DNA from: Thermoleophilia bacterium
GTDB taxonomy: Bacteria > Actinomycetota > Thermoleophilia > Miltoncostaeales > Miltoncostaeaceae
DNA: 45,028 nt
Assembly (NCBI GenBank): GCA_025455865.1
Contig: JALOLS010000037.1
Span: 5,941 to 50,968, forward strand
Reading direction: 5' to 3'
Part shown: piece by piece, positions 1 to 12,347 of the stretch
Position numbering within the stretch: the stretch's first letter is position 1
Layout: the number at the start of each line of letters is the position of its first letter
Position numbers and translations under genes: made by a program
Notes under the pieces: generated by a model
What the model saw: the letters and a program-made list of their open reading frames with translations, nothing else
What the model was told of the DNA's origin: nothing
Databases searched by the model: none

Positions 1-365
1 CCTGGGTCGAGGAGGTCCGCGCGCTCACCGGCGGGCGGGGCGTCGACGTGGTGGTCGACTCGGTCGGCTCGACCTGGGCCGAGTCCATCGCCTGCGCGGC
101 GCCGGGCGGGCGGGTGGTGGTGTTCGGGGGCACCGGCGGGGCGAAGGTGCAGCTGATGGTGCGCCCGGTGACCCTCGGCCAGGTGTCGCTGCTCGGCACC
201 ACCATGGGCAGCGCGCGCGACTTCGCCGGCCTGCTCGCCGCCGTCGGGTCGGGCGAGTGGGCCCCGGTGCTCGACAGCACGCGCCCGCTGGCCGATGCCC
301 GGGAGGCGCACGCGCGCGTGGAGGCGGGCCTACACTTCGGCAAGCTCGTCCTCGAGATCGCCTGA
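1..365 (+). CDS. Medium-chain (zinc-type) alcohol dehydrogenase/quinone oxidoreductase, C-terminal part
   Basis: The gene is cut by the left edge; the frame is open from base 3 and ends in TGA at 363-365. The visible 120 residues carry the second half of a Rossmann domain (GRGVDVVVDSVG, then PGGRVVVFGGTGG) followed by the usual MDR tail, in which a conserved 'plaDareAhar.e.g.h.GKlVL' segment closes the catalytic domain. This is the C-terminal third of an NAD(P)H-dependent medium-chain reductase, family name zinc-binding dehydrogenase. The catalytic N-terminus, and so whether it binds zinc, is outside the window. The substrate cannot be told. Confidence 0.85.
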   Translation, partial: WVEEVRALTGGRGVDVVVDSVGSTWAESIACAAPGGRVVVFGGTGGAKVQLMVRPVTLGQVSLLGTTMGSARDFAGLLAAVGSGEWAPVLDSTRPLADAREAHARVEAGLHFGKLVLEIA

Positions 366-386
366 TCAACCGACCCGGGACCACCC

Positions 387-842
387 TTGGCCAGCGACAG
401 CCCGCTCCACACCCCTGAGCAGATCGCCCAGCACGAGGCCCGCGAGGCCTGGCGGGCCAAGCTCAGGCCGATCTGCATGGCGATCGGCGGGGTCGGCGGC
501 GTGCTGTCGGTCCTGGCCGCCATGCAGGCGCTCGAGGTCTCGGAGTGGGGCGGGGTGTTCAACCTGATCGACGGGCGCACCGGCACCGGGGTCGGCATCA
601 CCGCGCTGGTGATGGCCCTCATCTCGCTCGGCGGCGCGCTGGTCATCCCCCGCTCGGCCGCCCTGGCCAGCGCGATGATGTACGTCGGGGGCTGCGGCGG
701 CTTCCTGGCCATCGGCGGCACCTGGCTCATCCCCGGGCTGCTCACCCTGGTCGCGGCCAACCTGGCCCTGTGGGCCATCCCCGACCCGCTCTGGAGCGAG
801 CCGGCGCCCAGGCAGCGGCGCAAGCGTCCCGCCGCGGCGTGA
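387..842 (+). CDS. Small membrane protein of unknown function
   Basis: 151 residues from a TTG start at 387; no ATG or GTG lies earlier in frame after the preceding stop. The N-terminus is charged and helical (about 30 residues). Three to four hydrophobic stretches follow, at roughly 28-48, 68-88, 92-110 and 112-128, and a basic tail (RQRRKRP) ends the protein. I recognise no family. Its stop overlaps the GTG of the next gene (GTGA, 839-842), so the two are probably translated together. The TTG start is the least certain point. Confidence 0.65.
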   Translation: MASDSPLHTPEQIAQHEAREAWRAKLRPICMAIGGVGGVLSVLAAMQALEVSEWGGVFNLIDGRTGTGVGITALVMALISLGGALVIPRSAALASAMMYVGGCGGFLAIGGTWLIPGLLTLVAANLALWAIPDPLWSEPAPRQRRKRPAAA

Positions 843-1873
843 GGCTGGACCTGCTGCGGGCGCTCGCCGAGGCGCCCGGCCCCCCCGGCCGCGAGGACCG
901 GGTGGCCGACATCGTCGAGCCCGAGCTCCGGGCGACCTGCGACCGGGTGGACCGCGACCCGCTCGGCAGCCTCGTGGGGGTCCGCCCGGGGCCCGCCGGC
1001 GCCCCGCGCCTGCTCCTGGCCGCCCACATGGACGAGATCGGGCTCATGGTCACCCAGGTCGACGACCGCGGGTTCGTCCGGGTCATCCCGCTCGGGGGCT
1101 GGGACCCGCGCACCCTGGTCGCCCAGCGGGTCACCGTGCACGGCCGGCGCGACCTGCTCGGCGTGGTGGGCACCGTGGCGGTCCACCTGCTGGACGAGGA
1201 GGCCCGCGCGCGGCCGCTGCGGATCGAGGACATGGCCGTGGACGTGGGCCTGCCCGCGGAGGAGGCCCGCGAGCTCATCCGCCCCGGCGACGTCGTGAGC
1301 CGGGTGCGGGAGGTGGCCGAGATGGGCCACCTGCTCACCGGCAAGAGCCTCGACGACCGGGTGGGGGTCTTCGTGATGCTGGAGGCCCTGCGGGCCGCCG
1401 GCCCCGCCCGGGTGGAGGTCCACGCCGCGGCCACCGTGCAGGAGGAGGTGGGCCTGCGCGGCGCGCGGGTGGTCGCCGGCCGGGTGCGCCCGCACGTGGG
1501 CCTCGGGATCGAGACCAACCCGGTCGACGACGGCCCCGGCGCGCCGGCCTCCGGCCCCACCACCCGCATCGGCGAGGGGGCGGCCATCCGGGTCGCCGAC
1601 GCCTCGGCCATCGCCGACGAGCGGGTCGTCGGGCTGCTGGTGCGCCTGGCCGGCGAGCGCGGCATCCCGGTGCAGTTCCACGTCTCGGCCCGCGGGGGCA
1701 CCGACACCCGCGAGCTCCAGCTGGCCGGCGACGGCGCGGCGGCCGCCTGCGTCTCGGTGCCGACCCGCTACCTGCACTCCTCGGTCGAGGCCTGCCACCC
1801 CGACGACGTGCGTGCGTGCATCGCGCTGGTCGCCGCCTTCATCGAGCACGCCCACGAGGTCGTCCCGGGCTGA
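839..1873 (+). CDS. M42 family metallopeptidase (glutamyl aminopeptidase/endoglucanase-type)
   Basis: 344 residues, normal for M42 di-metal aminopeptidases, which trim N-terminal residues from peptides as large cytosolic complexes. Family landmarks are present in order: AHMDEIG near residue 63 (metal His63 and Asp65), KSLDDR near 175 (bridging Asp), VQEEVGLRGA near 200 (catalytic Glu pair), a GIETNP stretch in the place of the usual 'GLDVTPA', and RYLHSSVE near the C-terminus (last metal His). The frame is open far upstream, but GTG at 839 is chosen because it overlaps the stop of the previous gene by 4 bp and the protein then begins LDLLRALAEAPGPPGREDRV, the typical M42 N-terminus. Confidence 0.9.
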   Translation: MRLDLLRALAEAPGPPGREDRVADIVEPELRATCDRVDRDPLGSLVGVRPGPAGAPRLLLAAHMDEIGLMVTQVDDRGFVRVIPLGGWDPRTLVAQRVTVHGRRDLLGVVGTVAVHLLDEEARARPLRIEDMAVDVGLPAEEARELIRPGDVVSRVREVAEMGHLLTGKSLDDRVGVFVMLEALRAAGPARVEVHAAATVQEEVGLRGARVVAGRVRPHVGLGIETNPVDDGPGAPASGPTTRIGEGAAIRVADASAIADERVVGLLVRLAGERGIPVQFHVSARGGTDTRELQLAGDGAAAACVSVPTRYLHSSVEACHPDDVRACIALVAAFIEHAHEVVPG

Positions 1874-1895
1874 CCCCGGGGCCGGGGGGCGCGCC

Positions 1896-2759
1896 TCAGG
1901 CCACGATCACGCCCACGGCCACCGCGCCGGCCATGAGCGCCACCACCCCGGCGATGACGGCGGGGGCGAGCCGGCCGTAGGCCAGGTGGCCCTTGCCGAA
2001 GCCCGAGAGCACCAGCGCGCAGGCGGCGCCGCCGACCAGCCCGCCGAGGTGGCCGCCGATCGAGATGCCCGGGATCAGGAACGTGATGGCGAGGTTCAGG
2101 AGCAGGAACATCCCGACCCCCGACCCGAGCAGCGCGATCCCCTGCTGGCGCTCCAGCACCAGGAGCGCGCCCATGAGCCCGAACACCCCGCCCGAGGCGC
2201 CCACGGTCAGCGCGGTCGGCGAGAGCAGCAGCGCCCCGGCCGATCCCCACAGGATCGAGGTGAGGTAGATGGCGAGCATCCGGGTGGTGCCCGCGTAGCG
2301 CTCGAGCGCCCCGCCGAGCCACCAGAGCGCGAACATGTTGAAGGCCAGGTGGAACAGCCCGGCGTGGATGAACCCGGCGGTGAGCATGCGGTACCACTCG
2401 CCGTCCGCCACCGCGGGACCGAACACCCCGCCCTCGGCGGCCACGCTCGACCCCCCGAGGCCCCCGCGCACGCTGACCCCCTGGATCAGCTCCACCCCGA
2501 ACACCAGGACGTTCACCGCGAGGATGGCCATGGTGGCCGGGGCGGCGTCGCGCGAGGCGGCGATCCGGCCCGGCCGCACCACCCGGGTCACCCCGGTCCG
2601 CCCGCCCGCGCAGTCCGGGCAGCGGATGCCGACCGCGGCGGTGCTCATGCACTCGGTGCAGATCGGCTTGCCGCAGTTGGAGCACGACAGGAGCGTCTCG
2701 CGGTCCGGATGCCGGTAGCAGTGGACGGCGTCGGCGGTCCGGGCGGGCTCGGTGCTCAC
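1896..2759 (-). CDS. Rhomboid family intramembrane serine protease with N-terminal zinc finger
   Basis: 287 residues. Residues 14-50 form a B-box-like zinc-binding module (CYRHPDRETLLSC, CGKPICTEC, CPDC). The rest is a rhomboid fold of six to seven membrane helices: the WYRMLTAGFIHAGLFHLAFNMFALW segment carries the HxxxxHxxxN signature of the family, GASGGVFG the catalytic serine, and GGHLGGLVGG the catalytic histidine. The protein cleaves substrates within the membrane; its substrates are unknown. The GTG start is supported by a TACCAT box 7 bp upstream, so the mRNA is probably leaderless. The zinc-finger/rhomboid fusion is known from other actinobacteria. Confidence 0.93.
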   Translation of the reverse strand: MSTEPARTADAVHCYRHPDRETLLSCSNCGKPICTECMSTAAVGIRCPDCAGGRTGVTRVVRPGRIAASRDAAPATMAILAVNVLVFGVELIQGVSVRGGLGGSSVAAEGGVFGPAVADGEWYRMLTAGFIHAGLFHLAFNMFALWWLGGALERYAGTTRMLAIYLTSILWGSAGALLLSPTALTVGASGGVFGLMGALLVLERQQGIALLGSGVGMFLLLNLAITFLIPGISIGGHLGGLVGGAACALVLSGFGKGHLAYGRLAPAVIAGVVALMAGAVAVGVIVA

Positions 2760-2766
2760 CGGGCCG

Positions 2767-2772
2767 ATGGTA
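2767..2772 (-). promoter_or_regulatory. -10 box (TACCAT) of a probable leaderless promoter for the rhomboid gene
   Basis: On the minus strand TACCAT is followed by exactly 7 bases and then the GTG start at 2759. Transcription would begin at or next to the start codon. Several other genes in the window show the same spacing. No clear -35 was seen. Confidence 0.5.
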
Positions 2773-2805
2773 CCGCCGGCCCACCGCGGCGCCCCCCGGA
2801 GCGGG

Positions 2806-3171
2806 CTACGCGACCGGGCGGCGCCGGCGACGGCGGGCCATCGCGAACATCGCGATGGCGCCGACCGCGAGCACGGCGATGGCGGTGCGGGTGGGGCTCA
2901 CCCACCAGCAGACCCCCAGGGTCAGGGCGGTGGCGACCACGGTCGCGATCCGGGCCCGCCGGCGCGGGTCCCGCGGCCGGGGCTCGCGGGCGGCGGCGGC
3001 GGCCGCGTAGCGCTCCACCGCGGCGGCCTCGTCGATCGTCCGCGGCGCGAAGGCGGCCGGCGGCCGGGCCAGGTCGGCCCAGCCCTCGCGCTGGGCGACC
3101 CCGGCCACCAGCATGAGCTCGCGGTCGGAGACCTGGGGCGCGGCGGTGGGCCGGACGGGGAGGCGGATCAC
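2806..3171 (-). CDS. Small membrane protein of unknown function
   Basis: 121 residues from GTG at 3171. The N-terminal 50 residues look soluble (SDRELMLVAGVAQREGW, then a Pro/Ala segment). Two close hydrophobic stretches follow near residues 80-97 and 98-112, and a run of arginines ends the protein, which suggests a cytoplasmic tail. It lies 46 bp upstream of the rhomboid gene on the same strand. No family recognised. The frame is open far upstream only because it runs antisense to glutamate synthase. The start is uncertain; a downstream ATG at the MLVAG position is possible. Confidence 0.5.
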   Translation of the reverse strand: MIRLPVRPTAAPQVSDRELMLVAGVAQREGWADLARPPAAFAPRTIDEAAAVERYAAAAAAREPRPRDPRRRARIATVVATALTLGVCWWVSPTRTAIAVLAVGAIAMFAMARRRRRRPVA

Positions 3172-3239
3172 ACCCGGGGTCTCGACATCGCCGCCCCGGA
3201 CTTGAGCCCGGCGCGCTTTTCGCGCGCGGCGGCGCCCGA

Positions 3240-3245
3240 TAGCGT
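3240..3245 (+). promoter_or_regulatory. -10 box (TAGCGT) of a probable leaderless promoter
   Basis: TAGCGT, 7 bases, then the ATG at 3253 of the small secreted protein. There is no Shine-Dalgarno in the space between, which fits a leaderless transcript. Confidence 0.5.
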
Positions 3246-3252
3246 CGGCGCC

Positions 3253-3588
3253 ATGCGCCGAGCCCTGATCCTCCTCACCCTCGCGGGCGCGACCGCCCTC
3301 ACCCCCGCCGTGGCCGCCGCCCGCGAGCGCGTCCCCGAGTGGCGCTCCTGCGGCAGCGCGGCGGTCGCCGACCCCGCCGGCCTCCCCAAGCAGATCGCCT
3401 GGTCGGCCCGGGGCATCACCTGCCCCCGCGCGCGCACGCTGATCCTGACCGCGCGCCGCACGATCGGCGCGAGCGACCGCCGCACGGCCCGCGTGGGCCC
3501 GTTCGTCTGCGTGATCGCCCGGGGCGAGGCGCGCTCGCGCTTCACCTGCCGCTCCGACGGGCTCGGGGCGCGCGGCACCGTGGGGTAG
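3253..3588 (+). CDS. Small secreted four-cysteine protein of unknown function
   Basis: 111 residues. The N-terminus is a clear Sec signal peptide (MRRALILLTLAGATALTPAVAAA, cleavage after an AxA site near residue 22-24). The mature part of about 88 residues has four cysteines (SCGS, ITCPRA, FVCV, FTCRS), enough for two disulfides, and is rich in Arg and Ala. The spacing recalls the short exported proteins common in soil actinobacteria, but I cannot name a family. The ATG at 3253 is supported by a leaderless -10 box 7 bp upstream. Confidence 0.7.
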   Translation: MRRALILLTLAGATALTPAVAAARERVPEWRSCGSAAVADPAGLPKQIAWSARGITCPRARTLILTARRTIGASDRRTARVGPFVCVIARGEARSRFTCRSDGLGARGTVG

Positions 3589-3620
3589 GCCCCGCGGGGG
3601 CCCCGGCGGCGGCCGTCCGA

Positions 3621-3649
3621 TTGACGACCGCCCCGGCGACGGCTTCAAT
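3621..3649 (+). promoter_or_regulatory. Probable sigma-70 type promoter for glutamate synthase
   Basis: TTGACG at 3621-3626 and TTCAAT at 3644-3649 are separated by 17 bp. The -35 matches the consensus at 5 of 6 positions and the -10 at 4 of 6. The local AT content is higher than the surroundings. Transcription would start about 90 bp before the gltB ATG, so unlike many neighbours this gene would have a real leader. Confidence 0.5.
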
Positions 3650-3744
3650 TGCGCTGCGCCCCGCGCGGACGTCGCGCGATGGTGCCCGCAACCCCTCGTC
3701 CCCGCGCCCCGACGGCGCCGGGCCACACGCGACAGAGGCCATAC

Positions 3745-8391
<4,647 letters not shown>

Positions 8392-8399
8392 GCGGCGCC

Positions 8400-8432
8400 C
8401 CCCGCCCGCGCCGACCTCGGGCGCGGGCGGGG
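8400..8432 (+). terminator. GC-rich hairpin after gltB
   Basis: Perfect 13-bp inverted repeat (8400-8412 with 8420-8432) around a 7-base loop, 8 bp after the gltB stop. There is no T-run, as is common in high-GC genomes. It probably ends or protects the gltB transcript. Confidence 0.6.
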
Positions 8433-8433
8433 G

Positions 8434-8439
8434 TAGGCT
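8434..8439 (+). promoter_or_regulatory. Possible -10 box (TAGGCT) for the FHA gene
   Basis: TAGGCT lies 33 bp before the GTG start, directly after the gltB hairpin, and would give a leader of about 26 bases that contains the GGGGAG ribosome binding site. No convincing -35. Confidence 0.3.
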
Positions 8440-8472
8440 CCCGGGCGTCCTGTCGGTCTGCCGATCCGGGGA

Positions 8473-9762
8473 GTGGCCGTGGCGGTCGAGGTGGTCGAGA
8501 TCGTCGAGGGCGACGGCGCGGGCCGGCGCTTCGCGATGGACCAGGAGGCGCTCATCGGCCGGACGGCCGAGAGCGACGTGCGCCTGGACGACCCACGGGT
8601 CTCGCGCCGCCACGCGGTCCTGCGGGTGGCCGACGGCCGGCTGACGGTCGAGGACCTCGGCTCGACCGGCGGGACCCGCCTGAACGGCGCACCCATCGCC
8701 GGCCCGACCCCCCTGACCGTGGGCGACCGCGTCGGGGTGGGCGGCACCGAGCTGGAGGTGCTGTGGGCGCCCGAGGCGGCGACCCTCGCCGGCGAGGTGC
8801 CGCCCGAGCCGGCGCGGACGATGGCCGGGGAGGCCCCGGCGCCCCCACCGGCCCCGGCCCCCCCACCGGCCCCGGCGCCCCCACCGGCCCCGGCGCCCGC
8901 CCCCGCCGGCGCGCCGGCCCCCCCGGGCGGATCGCGGGCGCTCTGGATCGTCGCGAGCCTGCTCGGGGTGCTCGGCGCGGCGGGCGGGCTGGCCGCGGTG
9001 TTCCTGGACTTCGTGCTGGAGACCAGCCTGTGGGCGGCCGACGAGGCCGACATCCGCGCCCAGGCCATCATGGTGCCGGGCATCGCGCTCGCCTTCGCGC
9101 TCGGTCTGCTGGTCGCGGTGCTCACCGACGCCCCCGTGCGCCTGCGCGACGTGGAGGCCGGGGTGCTCGCCCTGGCCGGGGCGGCCATCGCCGGGCCCGC
9201 GATCGTCGTGGTCGTGGGCGAGTTCGACGACCTGAAGATCGCCGTGTGGGTGCTCCTGGGCTCCGCCGCCCTGGCCGCCGCCGGCGGCGTGATGGGCCTG
9301 GTCGCCGCCGGCCGCGAGCGCGCGCCCGCCCGCCGCCCGGTGGTGCGGATGCTGCCCGGCCTCGCCGTGGCCGACGGCGCGGCCATCCTGGCCGCGATCG
9401 CGGGGGTGCTCGACGTGGCCCGCGTCGACATCGTGGACCAGACCTACGCGGGGCTCACCGGCGACCTGCCGGTCGGCCGGGCGCTCCTCGGCCTGGGGGT
9501 GCTCTGCGCGCTCGCGACGATGACCACGCTCATCCTGGTCGTGGTGCGGGCCCGCCCGGGGCCGGGCATCGTCCCCGCGCTGGTGCTCGCGGGCGCGCTC
9601 CTCGGCACCGCGCTCGGGATCGTGACGCTGCTGTCCTCCGCGGAGATCGACCTGCTGGCCGGCCCGGTGCTCGGGCTGATCGGCGGCGCCCTCGCCGCGG
9701 CCGGCGTGCTGGCGGCGGCCCTCGGGCTGGCGCTCCGGCCCGAGACGGCCCGCCCGGGGTGA
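8473..9762 (+). CDS. FHA-domain multi-pass membrane protein
   Basis: 429 residues from a GTG preceded by CGGGGA. Residues 1-95 are a forkhead-associated domain, a phosphothreonine reader: IGRTAESDVRLDD, VSRRHAVLR, DLGSTGGTRLNG are the standard binding-loop motifs. Residues about 120-150 are a Pro/Ala linker built from an 18-bp DNA repeat. The remainder (about 155-425) has seven or eight hydrophobic segments. The architecture places a cytoplasmic phosphopeptide sensor on a membrane domain, suggesting a link to a Ser/Thr kinase that is not in this window. The membrane part is not recognised. Confidence 0.85.
   Translation: MAVAVEVVEIVEGDGAGRRFAMDQEALIGRTAESDVRLDDPRVSRRHAVLRVADGRLTVEDLGSTGGTRLNGAPIAGPTPLTVGDRVGVGGTELEVLWAPEAATLAGEVPPEPARTMAGEAPAPPPAPAPPPAPAPPPAPAPAPAGAPAPPGGSRALWIVASLLGVLGAAGGLAAVFLDFVLETSLWAADEADIRAQAIMVPGIALAFALGLLVAVLTDAPVRLRDVEAGVLALAGAAIAGPAIVVVVGEFDDLKIAVWVLLGSAALAAAGGVMGLVAAGRERAPARRPVVRMLPGLAVADGAAILAAIAGVLDVARVDIVDQTYAGLTGDLPVGRALLGLGVLCALATMTTLILVVVRARPGPGIVPALVLAGALLGTALGIVTLLSSAEIDLLAGPVLGLIGGALAAAGVLAAALGLALRPETARPG
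8842..8887 (+). repeat. 18-bp tandem repeat encoding the Pro/Ala linker
   Basis: The 10-mer CCCCCACCGG recurs at 8842, 8860 and 8878, a strict 18-bp period, and encodes three PAPPPA units in the FHA protein linker. The period is a multiple of three, so copy-number change would alter linker length without breaking the frame. Confidence 0.8.
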
Positions 9763-9803
9763 CCGCACGACCATGCCGCGGGTGGACCGGCGGCGGCATC
9801 CGC

Positions 9804-9809
9804 TAGCGT
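9804..9809 (+). promoter_or_regulatory. -10 box (TAGCGT) before the OpuC operon
   Basis: TAGCGT ends 9 bp before the ATG at 9819. It is the same hexamer as the one before the gene at 3253. The transcript would be leaderless or nearly so. Confidence 0.4.
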
Positions 9810-9818
9810 GACCGGACC

Positions 9819-10997
9819 ATGGCGGCCCTCGACCCAGCGCCCCCGGGGCGCGGGCCCGCCGAGGTCGCCGCCGGCGTCCTCGAGCTCAGCGACCTGACCA
9901 AGCGCTTCTCCGCGCACGGCCGCGCCGCCGTCGACGGCATCTCGCTGACGGTCCCCGCCGGCGAGGTCTGCGTGCTGATCGGCCCCTCCGGGTGCGGCAA
10001 GACGACGGCCATGCGGATGATCAACCGGCTCATCGAGCCGACCTCCGGCGACATCCGCCTCGACGGCCGCAGCGTCCGGGACTTCTCGCCGCATCAGCTC
10101 CGCCGGCGGATCGGGTACGTGATCCAGCAGGTCGGGCTCATGCCCCACCTCACCGTCGCGGCGAACGTGGCCACCGTGCCCAGGCTCCTGGGCTGGGACC
10201 GCGAGCGCACCCGGGCGCGCACCCGCGAGCTGCTCGACCTGATCGGGCTCGACCCGGACGAGTACGGGCCGCGCTACCCGGCGGAGCTCTCCGGCGGGCA
10301 GCAGCAGCGGGTGGGCCTCGCCCGCGCCCTGGCCGGCGACCCCCCGCTCATGCTCATGGACGAGCCGTTCTCGGCCGTCGACCCGATCACCCGGGAGCGC
10401 CTGCAGAACGACTTCCTGCGCCTGCACCGGGCGGTGCCCAAGACCGTGGTGTTCGTGAGCCACGACATCGACGAGGCGGTCAAGATGGGCGACCGCGTCG
10501 CGGTCATGCGCGAGGGGCGGATCGTGCAGTACGCCCCGCCGGCCGAGCTCCTGGCGCGGCCGGCCGACGACTTCGTGGCCGACTTCGTGGGGGCCGACCG
10601 GGCCCTCAAGTCGCTCTCGCTCACCCGCCTGGAGGACCTCGACCTGCTCCCCGCGCCACTCGTGCGGGCCGGGGATGAGGTGGCCGCGGTGCGCGCCCGC
10701 CTCGAGTCCGGCGAGCTCGAGCCGCTCGGCGGGACCGTGCTCGTCGTCGACCCGGGCGGCCGGCCGGCGGCCTGGATCCCGGTGGCGCGGCTGGAGGGCC
10801 AGGTGCGGGTGCCCGCCGACGCGGGACAGGCCGACCCGGTGCTCGACCGCATCACCACCCTGCGCGACGCCCTCTCGGCCATCCTCGAGAGCGGGGCCGC
10901 CTACGGCACGGTGGTCGACGGCGAGGGGCGCGTGACCGGGCTGGTCGGGCTGGACGAGATCGGCCGGGCCATCCGGCGGCCGGCCGAGGTCGCCTGA
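9819..10997 (+). CDS. opuCA: Glycine betaine/carnitine/choline ABC transporter, ATP-binding protein
   Basis: 392 residues. It drives import of quaternary-ammonium osmolytes. The ATPase domain has Walker A GPSGCGKTT at 55-63, Q-loop QQVGLMPHLTV, signature LSGGQQQR, Walker B LMLMDEPF and H-loop SHD. A second half of about 130 residues resembles the paired CBS domains of OpuCA/ProV, which sense ionic strength or c-di-AMP in studied relatives. It is the first of four genes: the next starts 1 bp after its stop and the others overlap by 4 bp. The symbol rests on gene order and the partner binding protein; ProV-type naming would fit as well. Substrate range is not visible in the sequence. Confidence 0.9.
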   Translation: MAALDPAPPGRGPAEVAAGVLELSDLTKRFSAHGRAAVDGISLTVPAGEVCVLIGPSGCGKTTAMRMINRLIEPTSGDIRLDGRSVRDFSPHQLRRRIGYVIQQVGLMPHLTVAANVATVPRLLGWDRERTRARTRELLDLIGLDPDEYGPRYPAELSGGQQQRVGLARALAGDPPLMLMDEPFSAVDPITRERLQNDFLRLHRAVPKTVVFVSHDIDEAVKMGDRVAVMREGRIVQYAPPAELLARPADDFVADFVGADRALKSLSLTRLEDLDLLPAPLVRAGDEVAAVRARLESGELEPLGGTVLVVDPGGRPAAWIPVARLEGQVRVPADAGQADPVLDRITTLRDALSAILESGAAYGTVVDGEGRVTGLVGLDEIGRAIRRPAEVA

Positions 10998-10998
10998 G

Positions 10999-11667
10999 AT
11001 GGCCCGGGGCAACGAGATCGACTGGGACTGGCTGCAGCGCAACCAGGACGACATCCAGACCTACACCCTGCAGCACCTGCGGATCGTCGCGATCGCGGTC
11101 GGCGTGGCGGTGGTCATCGCCATCCCGATCGCCGTCGCGGTCCGCCGCAGCCGGGTCGCCTACGCCGGCGCCCTGGTCACCTCCGACCTGCTCTACACGA
11201 TCCCGAGCCTGGCGCTCTTCGCGATCCTCGTGCCCGTGCTCGGCATCGGCGACATGCCGGTGCTCATCGGGCTGGTGGCCTACTCGATGCTGGTGCTCAT
11301 CCGCAACACCGTGGTCGGCCTGCGCTCGGTCCCCCGCGCCGTGCACGAGGCCGCCACCGGGATGGGGCTCACCCGCCGGCAGGTGCTCTTCAAGGTGGAG
11401 CTCCCGCTCGCCCTGCCCTCGATCGTCGCCGGGATGCGGGTGGCGGCGGTGAGCGCGGTGGGCATCGCCACCATCGGGGTCTTCGTGGGGGCGGGCGGCC
11501 TCGGCGAGCTCATCTACAACGACGGAATCAACCGCTCGAGCCCGTTCCTCACCGCGGTGCTCGCCGGCGCGGTCATCGCCTTCGTGATGGCGCTCCTGAT
11601 CGACCTGCTGCTGCTCGGGCTGGAGCGCCTGCTCAAGCCCTGGGCCCGGGCCGGGCGGCGCGCGTGA
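10999..11667 (+). CDS. opuCB: OpuC-type ABC transporter permease (first)
   Basis: 222 residues with about six membrane helices. The cytoplasmic EAA loop that docks on the ATPase is clear: EAATGMGLTRRQVLFKVELP. The segment LLYTIPSLALFAILVPVLGIG is typical of the betaine/choline permeases. ATG lies one base after the opuCA stop; the gene's stop overlaps the next start (GTGA). It should pair with the second permease to form the membrane channel. Confidence 0.9.
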   Translation: MARGNEIDWDWLQRNQDDIQTYTLQHLRIVAIAVGVAVVIAIPIAVAVRRSRVAYAGALVTSDLLYTIPSLALFAILVPVLGIGDMPVLIGLVAYSMLVLIRNTVVGLRSVPRAVHEAATGMGLTRRQVLFKVELPLALPSIVAGMRVAAVSAVGIATIGVFVGAGGLGELIYNDGINRSSPFLTAVLAGAVIAFVMALLIDLLLLGLERLLKPWARAGRRA

Positions 11668-12347
11668 GCCTGCTCCAGGAGACCTGGCAGGCCTACACCG
11701 ACCCCCTGAACGACGGGTGGGGCCGCACGGTGGAGCACATCCGCCTGTCGCTCACCGCGCTGGCGCTGGCCACGGTGGCCGGGGTGGTGCTCGGCATCAC
11801 CGCGGCCAAGGTGGGCCGCGGGGCCGCGGTGGTGGTCGTGACGATCGGCAACCTGGGCCGGATGGTGCCGACCCTGGCGATCATCGGGATCATCGTCGTG
11901 TTCTTCCCGCTGGGGTTCTGGCCGGCGGCCATCGGCCTGTTCCTGCTCGGGATCCCGCCCATCCTGGTGAACGCGTACACCGGCATCCGCGACGTGGACC
12001 CCGGCGCGCGCGAGGCTTCCCGCGGCATGGGACTCTCGCGCCGACAGGTGCTCACCCGGGTGGAGCTCCCGCTCGCCCTCCCCCTCATCGTCGCCGGCGT
12101 GCGCACGTCGGCGGTGGAGATCGTGGCCACGGCCACGCTGGCCGGGCTGGTGGGCGCCGGAGGCCTCGGCGTCCTCGTGCTGGCCGGCCTCGGCAACAAC
12201 CAGACCGAGGTGATCCTCGCCGGGGCGATCCCGGTGGCGATCCTCGCGGTGCTGGCCGAGCTCGTCTTCGCGGGCGCCGAGCGCCTCGCGACCCCAAGGG
12301 GCCTGCGCATCACGCGCGGCCTCGCGACCCAGAGAGGAACCGCATGA
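11664..12347 (+). CDS. opuCD: OpuC-type ABC transporter permease (second)
   Basis: 227 residues, paralogous to the preceding permease. It has the EAA loop EASRGMGLSRRQVLTRVELP and the same run of helices, with MVPTLAIIGIIVVFFPLGFWPAAIGL in the position of the 'ytIPSla' segment. GTG at 11664 overlaps the previous stop by 4 bp and its own stop overlaps the binding-protein ATG by 4 bp, so the subunits are translationally coupled. Confidence 0.9.
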   Translation: MSLLQETWQAYTDPLNDGWGRTVEHIRLSLTALALATVAGVVLGITAAKVGRGAAVVVVTIGNLGRMVPTLAIIGIIVVFFPLGFWPAAIGLFLLGIPPILVNAYTGIRDVDPGAREASRGMGLSRRQVLTRVELPLALPLIVAGVRTSAVEIVATATLAGLVGAGGLGVLVLAGLGNNQTEVILAGAIPVAILAVLAELVFAGAERLATPRGLRITRGLATQRGTA